Notes: generated by a model from the sequence alone, not told the origin. A DNA stretch of 27,574 bases from DASVDK01 sp036381125 [NCBI: Thermodesulfobacteriota bacterium] (GCA_036381125.1 DASVDK010000332.1:1-27574), one strand, 5' to 3'. Counted from the stretch's first letter, positions 7,736 to 17,482 are shown. Program-made: numbers and translations.

Positions 7736-8626
7736 GTGGCGGCCGCCGGGACGACGGTCGTCGAGGTGGGGCGCGTCGAGCGGGACCGCAGCCCCTGGCG
7801 GGAGGCGAGCCGTCGCTTGCAGAGGAACCGGGCCGCCATCGTCGGGCTGGCGGTCATCGGGCTGCTCCTCGTCATCGGCCTCCTCGCGCCGGTCGTGGCG
7901 CCGTACAGCTACTACGACACGAGCCTCGGCAACCGGATCCAGCCGCCGTCGGCCGCCCACTGGCTCGGCACGGACGACCTCGGCCGCGACGTCCTCTCGC
8001 GCATCGTCTACGGCGCCCGGATCTCCCTCCTGATCGGCGTCCTCTCGGTCGGCATCTCGCTGGCGATCGGGCTGCCGCTCGGGGCCGTGGCGGGGTACGC
8101 CGGCGGGCTCGTCGACAGCGTGATCATGCGGGTCATGGACGTGATGCTCGCCTTCCCGTCCTTCCTGCTGGCCGTCATGATCGCCGGCATCCTGGGGCCG
8201 AGTTTGGCGAACGCGATGATCGCCATCGGCGTCGTCCAGGTCCCCCGGTACGTTCGAATACTCCGGGCCTCGGTCCTGTCGGTGAAGGCCGAGCCCTTCG
8301 TCGAGGCGGCCAGCGCCCTGGGGGCTCCCTCCGGGCGGATCCTGGTCCGGCACGTGGTGCCCAATTGCCTCGCTCCGCTGATCGTGCAGTCGACTCTGGG
8401 CGTGGCAAGCGCCATACTGGAGGCGGCCGGTCTGTCCTTCCTCGGCCTCGGTGCGCAGCCTCCCTCACCGGAGTGGGGGGCCATGCTCGCCTCGGGGCGC
8501 AACCTCTTGCAGGTCGCCCCGTGGGTCGTGACCTACCCGGGGATCGCCATTCTCGTGGCGGTGCTCGGGTTCAACCTCTTCGGGGACGGGCTACGTGACG
8601 CGCTCGACCCGCGGCTCAAGACGTGA
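7736..8626 (+). CDS. Peptide ABC transporter permease (DppC/OppC-like)
   Basis: Permease subunit of 296 residues. The GTG at 7736 is two bases after the preceding stop and gives the usual short cytoplasmic N-terminus before helix 1 (about residues 36-55). The OppC signature AAHWLGTDDLGRDVL, the coupling loop PFVEAASALGAPSGRIL and the final GDGLRDALDPRLKT all match. The same reading frame stays open far upstream, through two other genes, but that part has no transporter-like content. Base use drifts towards less GC-rich third positions in the last 400 bases (for example GTTCGAATACTC near 8250), perhaps a local recombination tract. Confidence 0.9.
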   Translation: MAAAGTTVVEVGRVERDRSPWREASRRLQRNRAAIVGLAVIGLLLVIGLLAPVVAPYSYYDTSLGNRIQPPSAAHWLGTDDLGRDVLSRIVYGARISLLIGVLSVGISLAIGLPLGAVAGYAGGLVDSVIMRVMDVMLAFPSFLLAVMIAGILGPSLANAMIAIGVVQVPRYVRILRASVLSVKAEPFVEAASALGAPSGRILVRHVVPNCLAPLIVQSTLGVASAILEAAGLSFLGLGAQPPSPEWGAMLASGRNLLQVAPWVVTYPGIAILVAVLGFNLFGDGLRDALDPRLKT

Positions 8627-8638
8627 CGGAGTAACGGC

Positions 8639-9663
<1,025 letters not shown>

Positions 9664-9667
<4 letters not shown>

Positions 9668-10752
9668 GCGTCGCGCGCGACATGGGCGTCCGGACGGCGG
9701 CCACGGGAGAGACCCTGCTCGAGGTCAAAGACCTCGTCAAGCACTTCCCCATCACCGGCGGCCTCCTCGGCAAGCAGGTGGCCAGGGTCCACGCGGTCGA
9801 CGGGGTGAGCTTCACCCTCAAGCGGGGCGAGACGCTGGGCCTGGTGGGCGAGTCGGGCTGCGGCAAGTCCACCACCGGCCGGGTCATCCTGCGGCTCATC
9901 GAGCCGACCGGCGGCAAGGTCGTCTTCGACGGGCACGACGTCTTCTCCCTCGACCGCCGCAGCATGCGCGCGCTCCGCCGCCGCATGCAGATCATCTTCC
10001 AGGACCCCTACGCCTCCTTGAACCCGCGCATGACGGTCGGGTCGATCGTGGAGGAGGGGCTCAAGATCCACAACCTCGGGACGCCGAAGGAGCGCAAGGA
10101 GAAGGTCGCCCACATCCTCGAGAAGGTCGGCCTGCGGCCCGAGCACATGCGCCGCTACCCCCACGAGTTCTCGGGCGGGCAGCGCCAGCGCATCGGCATC
10201 GCCCGCGTCCTGGCGCTCAACCCCGACCTGGTCATCGGCGACGAGCCGGTCTCAGCGCTCGACGTCTCGATCCAGGCGCAGGTGATCAACCTGCTCGAGG
10301 ACCTCCAGGCCGAGTTCGGGCTCTCGTACATCATCATCGCCCACAACCTCTCGGTCGTGGAGCACATCAGCGACCGCGTGGCGGTCATGTACCTCGGCAA
10401 GATCGTGGAGCTGGCCGACGCGAAGGCGCTCTACTCGAACCCGCTCCACCCCTACACCGAGGCGCTCCTCTCGGCCGTGCCGATCCCGGACCCCACGGCC
10501 AGGAAGCAGCGGATCATCCTCGAGGGGGACGTGCCGTCGCCCATCAGCCCGCCCCCGGCCTGCCGCTTCCACCCGCGCTGCCCGTACCGGCGCAAGGTCT
10601 GCGCCGAGGTGGAGCCCGAGTGGCGGGAGCTCAAGCCGGGCCACTTCGCGGCGTGCCACTTCCCGCTGGGGATGCCGGAGAAGCACGTCAACCCCGAGCC
10701 GCCGGCCCCCTCGGCCGGCACCCGCGCCGGCGCGGCGGCGCCGACCGCCTAG
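9664..10752 (+). CDS. oppF: Peptide ABC transporter ATP-binding protein OppF/DppF
   Basis: Second ATPase subunit, 362 residues from the GTG at 9664, which overlaps the oppD stop as GTGA. An upstream in-frame start exists but would read through oppD in another frame, so I reject it; an ATG at 9682 is a possible alternative. Walker A is GESGCGKS (62-69), the signature FSGGQ (169-173), Walker B Asp193-Glu194, and the switch His is His227. The C-terminal extension again has four cysteines ([15 protein letters not shown] and a later CHF). The Pro/Ala-rich last 20 residues look dispensable. It forms a heterodimeric motor with OppD. Confidence 0.95.
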
Positions 10753-10754
10753 CG

Positions 10755-10766
10755 CTCGGGCCCGAG
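10755..10766 (+). promoter_or_regulatory. 12-bp perfect palindrome between oppF and amidase
   Basis: CTCGGGCCCGAG fills most of the 21-base gap ahead of the amidase start. A protein-binding site or chance in GC-rich DNA are both possible. Without a loop it is not a good RNA hairpin. Confidence 0.2.
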
Positions 10767-10773
10767 TCGCGGC

Positions 10774-12213
10774 ATGCCCGCCGACCTCCGGCTGCTCGCC
10801 CTGTCGGCCTCCGAGATGGCGGCCCGCGTGCGCAGCCGGGAGGTCTCGCCGGTCGAGCTGGTCGAGGCGTCGCTTGCCGCCATCGAGCGGCTCGACCCGA
10901 CGCTGAACGCCTTCTGCCTCGTCACCGCCGACGAGGCCCGCCGCACCGCCCGGGACCTCGAGCGGGAGGCGGCGTCCGGGCGGCTCAGGGGGCCGCTGCA
11001 CGGCGTCCCCTTCGGCGTGAAGGACCTCTTCCTGACGGCCGGCGTGCGCACCGGCCGCGGCTCCCGGGCGTACCGCGACTTCGTGCCGCAGGAGTCGTCG
11101 CCGGCGGTCGAGCGCAGCCTCGCCGCCGGGGCGGTCATGGTCGGCAAGACCACGACGCCGGAGTTCGGGTGGAAGGGGACCGCCGGCTCCCCGCTCACCG
11201 GCGTGACGCGCAACCCGTGGGACCCCGCGCGGCAGGCCGGCGGCTCCTCGGCCGGCTCGGCCGTGGCGGTGTCGGCCCGCATGGTGCCGGCCGCGCTCGG
11301 CACCGACGGCGGCGGCTCGGTGCGGATCCCGGCCGCGTTCTGCGGCGTCTTCGCGCTCAAGGCCTCGCTCGGCCGCGTGCCCTACTACCCGGCGAGCGTC
11401 ACCGACATGCTCTCCCACGGCGGGCCGATGACCCGGACGGTGCGCGACTCGGCGCTCTGGCTCGACGTGCTCAAGGGCCCCGACCCCCGCGACCACGTGA
11501 GCCTGCCCGAGGAGGGGCGCTCCTACGTCGAGGCGCTCGACGAGCCGCTGCCGCCGGTCCGCGCGGCGTTCGCGCCGACCCTCTTCGGCGTGCCGGTCCA
11601 CCCGGCGATCGACCGGGCGGTGCGCGCCGCGGTGGCCGCGTTCGCGGTCGGCACCGGCCTCGGCGTGGAGGAGGTGGCGCCGCCGTTCGAGAGCCCCGCG
11701 AGGTGCTTCGAGACGCTCTGGGTGGCCGGGCGCCGCAGCGCCGCGGGCGCCCTCCTCGACGCGCACGAGGAGGACCTCGACCCCGGCTTCGCGCGCCTCG
11801 TGCGCCTGGCCGACCGCTACACGGCGACCGACGTGTTCGACGCCCTGCAGGCGCGCGCCGCCTTCTGCCGGTCGGTGGCCGCCTTCTTCGAGCGCTACGA
11901 CGTCCTCCTGCTGCCGACCCTGCCGATCCCGCCCTTCGAGGCCGAGCGGGACGTGCCGCGCGACTGGCCCGAGTCGGCAAGCCCCATCGCGTGGGCCGAG
12001 TGGACCCCCTTCACGCCCCCCTTCAACCTGACCGGCCAGCCGGCCGCGTCGATCCCCTGCGGCGTCGACGACCGCGGGATGCCGGTCGGGCTCCAGGTCG
12101 TCGGCCGGCGCTTCGCCGACGCGACCGTGCTCCAGGTCTGCCACGCGCTCGAGCGGCTCCTGCCGTGGCGCGACCCCGCGCCGCCGCTCGCGCGCGCGGC
12201 GCTCGGGCTCTGA
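10774..12213 (+). CDS. Amidase signature family hydrolase
   Basis: Enzyme of 479 residues that hydrolyses an amide bond with a Ser-cisSer-Lys triad. Lys83 lies in GVPFGVKDLF, the cis-Ser is Ser158 in the GGSSAGSA motif, and the nucleophile is Ser182 in GTDGGGSVRIPA; the 24-residue spacing between the two serines equals that of characterised amidases. Length and layout fit general amidases and aryl-acylamidases rather than GatA: no gatB or gatC is nearby. The gene sits between a peptide importer and a gamma-glutamyl hydrolase plus polyamine importer, so the natural substrate may be a peptide amide or polyamine conjugate brought in by these transporters; this is inference. The ribosome site is weak (TCGCGGC before ATG). 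Confidence 0.9.
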   Translation: MPADLRLLALSASEMAARVRSREVSPVELVEASLAAIERLDPTLNAFCLVTADEARRTARDLEREAASGRLRGPLHGVPFGVKDLFLTAGVRTGRGSRAYRDFVPQESSPAVERSLAAGAVMVGKTTTPEFGWKGTAGSPLTGVTRNPWDPARQAGGSSAGSAVAVSARMVPAALGTDGGGSVRIPAAFCGVFALKASLGRVPYYPASVTDMLSHGGPMTRTVRDSALWLDVLKGPDPRDHVSLPEEGRSYVEALDEPLPPVRAAFAPTLFGVPVHPAIDRAVRAAVAAFAVGTGLGVEEVAPPFESPARCFETLWVAGRRSAAGALLDAHEEDLDPGFARLVRLADRYTATDVFDALQARAAFCRSVAAFFERYDVLLLPTLPIPPFEAERDVPRDWPESASPIAWAEWTPFTPPFNLTGQPAASIPCGVDDRGMPVGLQVVGRRFADATVLQVCHALERLLPWRDPAPPLARAALGL

Positions 12214-12226
12214 GCGGTCGAGCGTC

Positions 12227-13084
12227 GTGACCTCCCGTTCGAGCACCGGCGCGCGGCCGCTCATCGGCATCACGACCGGCACCGAGATCGGCGGCGCCTG
12301 GACCGAGAACAGCCTCCCGCACGAGAAGGACTACACCTGGCGCGACTACTCGGCCGGGGTGGCCGCCGCGGGCGGCCTGCCGGTCCTGCTCCCGTGCGTG
12401 GCGGGCGGCAGCGCGGAGCCGGACGGGGGCGACGCGGCGCTCGTGGCCGAGACGATCGCGCGGCTCGATGGCCTGATCCTCACGGGCGGCCGGGACGTCG
12501 ACCCGCGGCACTACGGCGAGCCGCCCCACGCGCGCCTCGGCGCGATCGACCCGGCGAGGGACGCGCTCGAGCTGGCGGCCGTCGCGGCCGCGCGGGCCCG
12601 GCGGCTCCCCATCCTCGGCATCTGCCGCGGCATCCAGGTGCTGGCCGTCGCCTTCGGCGGCTCGCTCGTCCAGGACCTCGGGTCCGAGGTCGCCGGGGCG
12701 ATCCGGCACGAGCAGCGGCTCGACAAGCGCAGGCCTTCCCACGAGGTCTCGGTCGAGCCGGGCTCGCGCCTCGCGGCCATCCTGGGGCGGTCCGGCGCCC
12801 TCCGGGTGAACAGCTACCACCACCAGGCGGTCCGCCGCGTTCCCGACGGCTTCCGGGTGTCGGCAACGGCGCCCGACGGCGTGATCGAGGCCATGGAGGC
12901 CGTCGACCCGCGGTACGGGTTCGTCGTCGGCGTGCAGTGGCATCCGGAGGGGCTCTGGCGCGGCGACGACGCCTCGCGCCGCCTCTTCCGGGCGCTGGTG
13001 GCGGAGGCGGCGGCGGATGCCGCCGCGGAGGCGGCCGGTCGGAGCGTCCCGACGCTCCTCTCGAAGCAGGAGGGTCTCCCATGA
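12227..13084 (+). CDS. puuD: Class I glutamine amidotransferase-like gamma-glutamyl-GABA hydrolase (PuuD family, peptidase C26)
   Basis: Protein of 285 residues with the C26 triad: Cys133 in LGICRGIQ, His239 and Glu241 in GVQWHPE. The GLILTGGRDVDPRHYGE motif and SYHHQAV are typical of PuuD, which releases glutamate from gamma-glutamyl-GABA in the Puu putrescine pathway. The polyamine transporter genes follow at once: the potD ATG overlaps this gene's TGA. That linkage supports a role in using polyamines or gamma-glutamyl amides. Other Puu enzymes (PuuA, PuuB, PuuC) are not in the window, so hydrolysis of other gamma-glutamyl amides remains possible. The GTG start is 13 bases after the amidase stop; the last 20 residues are Ala-rich. 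Confidence 0.88.
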   Translation: MTSRSSTGARPLIGITTGTEIGGAWTENSLPHEKDYTWRDYSAGVAAAGGLPVLLPCVAGGSAEPDGGDAALVAETIARLDGLILTGGRDVDPRHYGEPPHARLGAIDPARDALELAAVAAARARRLPILGICRGIQVLAVAFGGSLVQDLGSEVAGAIRHEQRLDKRRPSHEVSVEPGSRLAAILGRSGALRVNSYHHQAVRRVPDGFRVSATAPDGVIEAMEAVDPRYGFVVGVQWHPEGLWRGDDASRRLFRALVAEAAADAAAEAAGRSVPTLLSKQEGLP

Positions 13085-14154
13085 GAGCCCGCATCGTCAC
13101 CCTGGCCGTGGCCGCCTCCGCGGCGGCCCTCTGGACCACCGCCGCCGCGTCGGCGGAGCTCCGGCTCCTCACCTGGAAGGGCTACGCCCCGAACGAGGTC
13201 GTCGAGCAGTTCCAGAAGGAGACCGGCATCACGGTCAACGTCACCTACTCGAACAACGAGGAGATGATCTCGAAGCTGCGGGCCACGGGCGGCGCGGGCT
13301 TCGACCTGGCGCAGCCCTCCCAGGACCGGATCACCGGCGCGCAGGCGGACTACAGGATCTACCGGCCGCTCGACCTCGCCAGGGTGGAGACGAGGCTCTT
13401 CATCCCCTCCATGCTCGAGGCGACGAGGAAGAACACCACGCTCGACGGGAAGGTGTACGGCCTGCCGCACATCTGGGGGACCGACGGCCTCATCGTCAAC
13501 ACGAAGGCGGCCGGCGGCGCGAGCGACTACCTCGACCTCTGCGACCCGAAGTACGCCGGCAAGGTGAGCTACCGGACCCGGCGGCCGACGCTCATCGCCT
13601 TCGCCTTCGCGATGGGCGAGAACCCCTTCGGCCTCTACGGCGACCGGGCGAAGTACACGGCGCTCATGGAGAAGGTGGGGGCGAAGCTCATCGAGTGCAA
13701 GAAGTACGTGAAGGACTACTGGACCAACGGCGACGCGCTCCTCGGCCTCGTCCGCAGCGGCGAGGTCGTCCTCGCCATGGGCTGGGACTCGGGAGGCTGG
13801 AAGCTCACGCAGGAGAACCCGGACATCGTCTTCCGCGCGCCGAAGTCCGGCGCGCTCGGCTGGGTGGACACCTTCGCCATCCCGGCCAGGGCTCGGAACG
13901 TCGACGCCGCCTACCGGTGGATCAACTTCGTCATGCGGCCGGAGATCGCCGCGAAGATCGTCGCCTCGGCGGGCAACTTCACCGCCTCGCAGGGCGCCGA
14001 CAGGTTCGTCGACCCGACGCTCTCGAAGCTGTACCAGGCGAGCTTCCCGGCGAAGGACCTCGACAACATCAGGTGGTACCCGGCGGTGCCGGCCGGCCTC
14101 GAGGAGATCGAGGGGAACATCCTCGACAAGGTCCGGGCGGCCCGGTCGCAGTAG
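13081..14154 (+). CDS. potD: Spermidine/putrescine-binding protein (PotD/PotF-like)
   Basis: Extracytoplasmic binding protein of 357 residues. A signal peptide (MRARIVTLAVA..., cleavage near ASA at residue 25) is followed by LRLLTWKGYAPNEVVEQFQK, matching the W-x-x-Y region near the polyamine site, and later by WGTDGLIVN and MGWDSGGWKL, all PotD/PotF hallmarks. The ATG shares bases with the TGA of the hydrolase gene, and AGGAGGG in the upstream coding end provides the ribosome site. It would pass polyamines to PotB/PotC. Family 1 binding proteins of this branch can also bind other small organic solutes, so the ligand is not certain. Confidence 0.88.
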   Translation: MRARIVTLAVAASAAALWTTAAASAELRLLTWKGYAPNEVVEQFQKETGITVNVTYSNNEEMISKLRATGGAGFDLAQPSQDRITGAQADYRIYRPLDLARVETRLFIPSMLEATRKNTTLDGKVYGLPHIWGTDGLIVNTKAAGGASDYLDLCDPKYAGKVSYRTRRPTLIAFAFAMGENPFGLYGDRAKYTALMEKVGAKLIECKKYVKDYWTNGDALLGLVRSGEVVLAMGWDSGGWKLTQENPDIVFRAPKSGALGWVDTFAIPARARNVDAAYRWINFVMRPEIAAKIVASAGNFTASQGADRFVDPTLSKLYQASFPAKDLDNIRWYPAVPAGLEEIEGNILDKVRAARSQ

Positions 14155-14158
14155 CCGC

Positions 14159-15292
14159 ATGGCGGCCGAGCGGGGGCGAGGCGGCGGCCTCGCCCCCGAC
14201 CTCGAGGTCGCCGACGTGGTGAAGACCTTCCCGGGTCACGTTGCCGTCGACGGCGTCTCGTTCGCCATCCCCAGGGGGTCGTTCTTCTCGATCCTCGGCC
14301 CGTCGGGCTGCGGGAAGACCACGCTCCTCCGGATGATCGCCGGGTTCGGCGAGCCCGACCGGGGGGACATCCGCATCGGCGGCCGATCGGTCCTCGGGGT
14401 CCCGCCCAACCGCCGGCCGGTCAACCTGATCTTCCAGCACCTCGCGCTCTTCCCGATGATGAACGTGGCCGAGAACGTCGCCTACGGCCTCAGGCGCCGC
14501 CGCGTCCCCTCCGCCGAGATCCGCGCGAAGGTGGAGGCGATGCTCGAGCGGGTGGGGCTCGCCGGCTTCGGCCCGCGCCGCATCGACCAGCTCTCGGGCG
14601 GCCAGCGGCAGCGGGTGGCGATCGCCCGCGCGCTGGTCCTCGACCCGACCGTTCTCCTCCTCGACGAGCCGCTCGGCGCCCTCGACCTCAAGCTCCGGGA
14701 GCAGATGAAGGTCGAGCTCAGGCGCCTGCAGGCGGAGATCGGCACGACCTTCGTCTACATCACGCACGACCAGAGCGAGGCGCTCGTCATGTCGGACCGC
14801 GTGGCGGTCATGAAGGACGGCCGCTTCGAGCAGGTCGACACCCCCCAGGGGCTCTACTACCGGCCGCGCACCCCGTTCGTCGCCGGCTTCGTGGGGGACA
14901 GCAACCGGTGGGCCGGCCGGGCGGCGACCGTGCGGGGCGGGCAGGTGCGGGTCGAGACCGAGGCCGGTTTCGTCGTGACCGCGCGGGCCGGGGGCGGCGT
15001 GACCGAGGGGGGCGGGGTCGAGGTCTTCGTCCGCCCCGAGGCGATCGCCCTGGCGGTCGCGGATGCGGGCGCGGCCGGCGACGGCGGCGCCGGCCGCGTC
15101 ACGGCCCGCGTGGAGAGCGTCCTCTTCAACGGCGCGGCGAGCCGGGTGATCGTCCGCGAGGCGCTGAGCGGCCAGGAGATCGCCGTGGCGCTGCCGCAGA
15201 CGGGCGAGTTCGCCGACCTCGCCCCGGGCGCCGCCGTCGAGCTGCGCCTCGAGCCGGACGCGGCCGTCTGCTTCCCGAGGGGGGGCGCCTGA
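14159..15292 (+). CDS. potA: Spermidine/putrescine ABC transporter ATP-binding protein PotA
   Basis: ATPase of 377 residues. Walker A GPSGCGKT is at 47-54, the signature LSGGQ at 145-149, Walker B ends in Asp169-Glu170 and the switch His is His203. The segment FEQVDTPQGLYYRPRTPFVAGFVGDSN leads into a C-terminal TOBE-type regulatory domain from about residue 240 (containing EVFVRPEAIAL), as in PotA/MalK-like importers. The ATG comes four bases after the potD stop with little Shine-Dalgarno character, indicating coupled translation. Its TGA shares one base with the potB ATG. Confidence 0.92.
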   Translation: MAAERGRGGGLAPDLEVADVVKTFPGHVAVDGVSFAIPRGSFFSILGPSGCGKTTLLRMIAGFGEPDRGDIRIGGRSVLGVPPNRRPVNLIFQHLALFPMMNVAENVAYGLRRRRVPSAEIRAKVEAMLERVGLAGFGPRRIDQLSGGQRQRVAIARALVLDPTVLLLDEPLGALDLKLREQMKVELRRLQAEIGTTFVYITHDQSEALVMSDRVAVMKDGRFEQVDTPQGLYYRPRTPFVAGFVGDSNRWAGRAATVRGGQVRVETEAGFVVTARAGGGVTEGGGVEVFVRPEAIALAVADAGAAGDGGAGRVTARVESVLFNGAASRVIVREALSGQEIAVALPQTGEFADLAPGAAVELRLEPDAAVCFPRGGA

Positions 15293-16149
15293 TGGGGAGG
15301 GGGAGCCGGCTGGCGCTGGCGCTCTTCCTCGCCCCGGCCGTCCTCTGGCTCCTGCTGCTCGTCGTCCTGCCGCACGTCGACATGCTGCTCCTCTCGCTGC
15401 GGCTCCGCGGCGACGAGACGCGCGCCTTCACGCTCGACAACTACGTCCGCTTCTTCGCCGAGCCGATCTACTGGCGGACGTTCGTCCGGACAGCGGTCTA
15501 CTCGCTCGTCGCCACCGCCCTCACCCTCGCGGTCGCCTTCCCGGTGGCGTTCTACGTGGCCAAGGTGGCGCGCGGCCGCCGCAAAGGGGCGCTCTTCCTC
15601 CTCTGCCTCGTCCCCTTCTGGGTGAGCGAGCTGGTCCGGACCTACGGCTGGATGATCCTCCTGCGCGAGACGGGCGTCGTGAGCCGGCTCCTCGTCTGGT
15701 CCGGCCTCGCCGCCGGCCCGGTGGAGCTGCTCTACAACGACGCCGCGATCATGGTCGGCCTGGTCTACACGTCGACGCTCTTCATGGTGGTCCCGATCGT
15801 GACCGTGCTCGACACGCTCGACGACAGCCTGATCGAGGCGGCGTACGACCTCGGCGGGCGAGCGCCTGCCATCCTGCGCGAGATCGTCGTGCCGCACGCG
15901 ATGCCCGGGATCGCCGCCGGGTGCATCGTGGCCTTCATGCTGACGCTCGGCAACTACCTCGCGCCGACCCTCCTCGGCGGCAAGAACAGCCTCTGGTTCA
16001 CGCAGCAGGTCTACGACCAGTTCATCGTCCGTTTCAACTGGGAGCAGGGGGCCGCGTTCGGCTTCCTCCTCCTCGCGCTCTCCTCGGCCATCGTCTGGCT
16101 CGGTCTCAGGCTGACCGGCCAGACGCTCGCCGGGTCGGTCGGCCGGTGA
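15292..16149 (+). CDS. potB: Spermidine/putrescine ABC transporter permease PotB
   Basis: Permease of 285 residues. The start is the ATG inside TGATG at the potA stop, with a GAGGGGGG ribosome site just upstream; this gives a first helix at about residues 8-30 (LALALFLAPAVLWLLLLVVLP). The TLDNYVRFFAEPIYWRTF segment, six predicted helices, the VPFWVSELVRTYGWMILL motif and the EAA coupling loop EAAYDLGGRAPAILREIVVP are characteristic of PotB/PotH. The frame stays open upstream through potA, but that part is a shadow. The gene overlaps potC by four bases. Confidence 0.92.
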   Translation: MGRGSRLALALFLAPAVLWLLLLVVLPHVDMLLLSLRLRGDETRAFTLDNYVRFFAEPIYWRTFVRTAVYSLVATALTLAVAFPVAFYVAKVARGRRKGALFLLCLVPFWVSELVRTYGWMILLRETGVVSRLLVWSGLAAGPVELLYNDAAIMVGLVYTSTLFMVVPIVTVLDTLDDSLIEAAYDLGGRAPAILREIVVPHAMPGIAAGCIVAFMLTLGNYLAPTLLGGKNSLWFTQQVYDQFIVRFNWEQGAAFGFLLLALSSAIVWLGLRLTGQTLAGSVGR

Positions 16150-17000
16150 TCCCCGGCATCCCCACCCCGCGCGCCGTACGGGTCCTCCACGGCGCCTACG
16201 TGGCGGCCTTCTTCGTCTACCTCTTCGCGCCGCTCGCGGTCGTCGCGGCGCTCGCCTTCAACGACAGCCTCTTCCCCGCCCTGCCGTGGGAGGGGTTCAC
16301 GCTCGACTGGTTCCTCGCCTCCGGCCCCCGGCGCGTCGGGCTCCTCCACGACCGCGAGCTCCTGCGCGGCATGGCGACGTCCGTGCAGGTGGCGCTCTGC
16401 GTGTCGCTCTCGTCGGTCGCCGTCGGCACGACCAACGCGTTCCTCTTCGAGCAGGAGGCCTTTCCGTTCAAGGGCGCGCTCTACACGCTCGCGCTCACGC
16501 CGCTCGTCATCCCCGGGGTGATCCTCGGCATCTCGATCCTCGTCTTCTCGAGCACCATCGCCAACGCCCTCGAGGCGGCGGCCGGCATCGAGGTCGAGTC
16601 GCTCCGGCCGAGCCTCGTCCTCGTCGTCCTCGGCCAGTTCTCGTTCATCACGACGCTGACGACGCTGGTCCTCACCGCGCGCCTGCGGAAGTTCGACCGC
16701 GGCCTCGAGGAGGCGGCCCGCACGCTCGGCGCGACGCGGCCGGCCGCCATCGTCACGATCACGCTCCGCTTCCTCCGCCCCGCGGCCGTGGCGGCGGGGG
16801 CCCTCGCGTTCCTCATGTCGTTCGAGAACTTCAACACGACGCTCTTCCTGGTCGGCTCCGACGCCACGCTGCCGATCACCATGTTCGTGAGCCTCAGGGA
16901 CGGCTCGACCCCGGTGATCAACGCGGTCAGCGTCGTCCTGATGGTGGCGTCGGCAACGACCGGGCTCGCGGGGCTCGCCGCCGGCTCCCGCCGCCGGTGA
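16146..17000 (+). CDS. potC: Spermidine/putrescine ABC transporter permease PotC
   Basis: Permease of 284 residues from the GTG at 16146 that overlaps the potB stop as GTGA. It has an N-terminal helix (about 15-35), the FNDSLFP...WEGFTLDWF segment of PotC/PotI, and the coupling loop EEAARTLGATRPAAIVTITL. An insertion around PRRVGLLHDRELLRG precedes helix 2. The late FLMSFENFNTTLFLVG block corresponds to the conserved PotC region that usually reads SxDDFxxTxF; here the acidic pair is replaced by Glu-Asn, which may affect the translocation path or specificity. A terminator hairpin uses its last codons. Confidence 0.92.
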   Translation: MIPGIPTPRAVRVLHGAYVAAFFVYLFAPLAVVAALAFNDSLFPALPWEGFTLDWFLASGPRRVGLLHDRELLRGMATSVQVALCVSLSSVAVGTTNAFLFEQEAFPFKGALYTLALTPLVIPGVILGISILVFSSTIANALEAAAGIEVESLRPSLVLVVLGQFSFITTLTTLVLTARLRKFDRGLEEAARTLGATRPAAIVTITLRFLRPAAVAAGALAFLMSFENFNTTLFLVGSDATLPITMFVSLRDGSTPVINAVSVVLMVASATTGLAGLAAGSRRR

Positions 17001-17008
17001 CGTTTTTT
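16979..17008 (+). terminator. Intrinsic terminator overlapping end of potC
   Basis: A 7-bp stem with one G-U pair (16979-16985 with 16993-16999) and a 7-base loop is followed after three bases by TTTTTT at 17003-17008. This is the clearest rho-independent terminator in the window and would end the long opp-pot transcript. Confidence 0.6.
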
Positions 17009-17013
17009 CGACC

Positions 17014-17043
17014 TTGACGGCCGTTTCAGGCGACGGATAGACT
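17014..17043 (+). promoter_or_regulatory. Sigma70-like promoter for coiled-coil gene
   Basis: TTGACG (17014-17019) and TAGACT (17038-17043) are 18 bases apart, immediately after the terminator U run. The leader would be about 28 bases and include the gene's Shine-Dalgarno sequence. Confidence 0.55.
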
Positions 17044-17077
17044 CGAAATGCCGTTACGCGGGGAGGAGGATCCTTTC

Positions 17078-17386
17078 ATGGACGGGAGCGCGCGGCTCGA
17101 GGCGCTGGAGGCCCGAATCGAGAAGGTCGAGGCGAACCATCAGCAGCTCTACGAGGTCATGACCTCGGTGGAGAAGGCCCTCCGGAACCTCATCGCCGAC
17201 CGGAAGGCGAAGGCGGAGTTCGACAAGAACATCAGCAACATCCTCAAGATGATCGGCGTGGTCCTCGCCAAGATGCAGACCGACCTCACCGGCCTCATGG
17301 AAGCGCGCGAGAAGGAGCGCGCCCAGGACGAGCGCCGGCAGCGGGCCGAGCGGCTGGAGCCTCGCGGCAAGACCACCCTGCACTAG
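17078..17386 (+). CDS. Hypothetical coiled-coil protein
   Basis: Protein of 102 residues of unknown function. The ATG at 17078 is preferred because GGAGGAGGA (17062-17070) lies directly before it; the in-frame ATG at 17048 would place the ribosome site inside the gene. The sequence is almost wholly helical and charged: LEALEARIEKVEANHQQLYEVM and the later MEAREKERAQDERRQRAERLE have heptad-like leucines and alternating charges. A more apolar middle stretch (ISNILKMIGVVLAKM, about residues 52-66) could be an amphipathic helix, not a full membrane span. It has its own promoter and hairpin, so it is expressed independently of both neighbours. I recognise no family; a role in oligomerisation or scaffolding is only a guess. 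Confidence 0.75.
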   Translation: MDGSARLEALEARIEKVEANHQQLYEVMTSVEKALRNLIADRKAKAEFDKNISNILKMIGVVLAKMQTDLTGLMEAREKERAQDERRQRAERLEPRGKTTLH

Positions 17387-17401
17387 CCACCGCGCGCCTC
17401 T

Positions 17402-17457
17402 CGGGGCGTCCGCCGACAGGCTCGGGCCCAGGCCCCCCGAGCGGGCCCGAAGCCCCG
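17402..17457 (+). terminator. Nested hairpin after coiled-coil gene
   Basis: Inner arms TCGGGCCC (17422-17429) and GGGCCCGA (17443-17450) give 8 perfect pairs. Outer arms CGGGGC (17402-17407) and GCCCCG (17452-17457) add six. No U run follows, so termination would be inefficient or factor-assisted, or the hairpin may protect the message end. Confidence 0.45.
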
Positions 17458-17476
17458 CAAGGCGTGTCATCCGCGC

Positions 17477-17482
17477 TACGAT
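17477..17482 (+). promoter_or_regulatory. -10-like TACGAT directly before a GTG start
   Basis: TACGAT ends six bases before the GTG at 17489 and no ribosome site is visible. This matches the TANNNT arrangement of leaderless transcripts known from actinobacteria and Deinococcus. No clear -35 is present. Confidence 0.35.

Noticed and set aside
4922-8626. A 1234-codon + strand frame ending in the second OppC
   Set aside because: Only the last 296 codons look like protein; the rest is the shifted reading of the binding protein and permease genes. The true start is the GTG at 7736.
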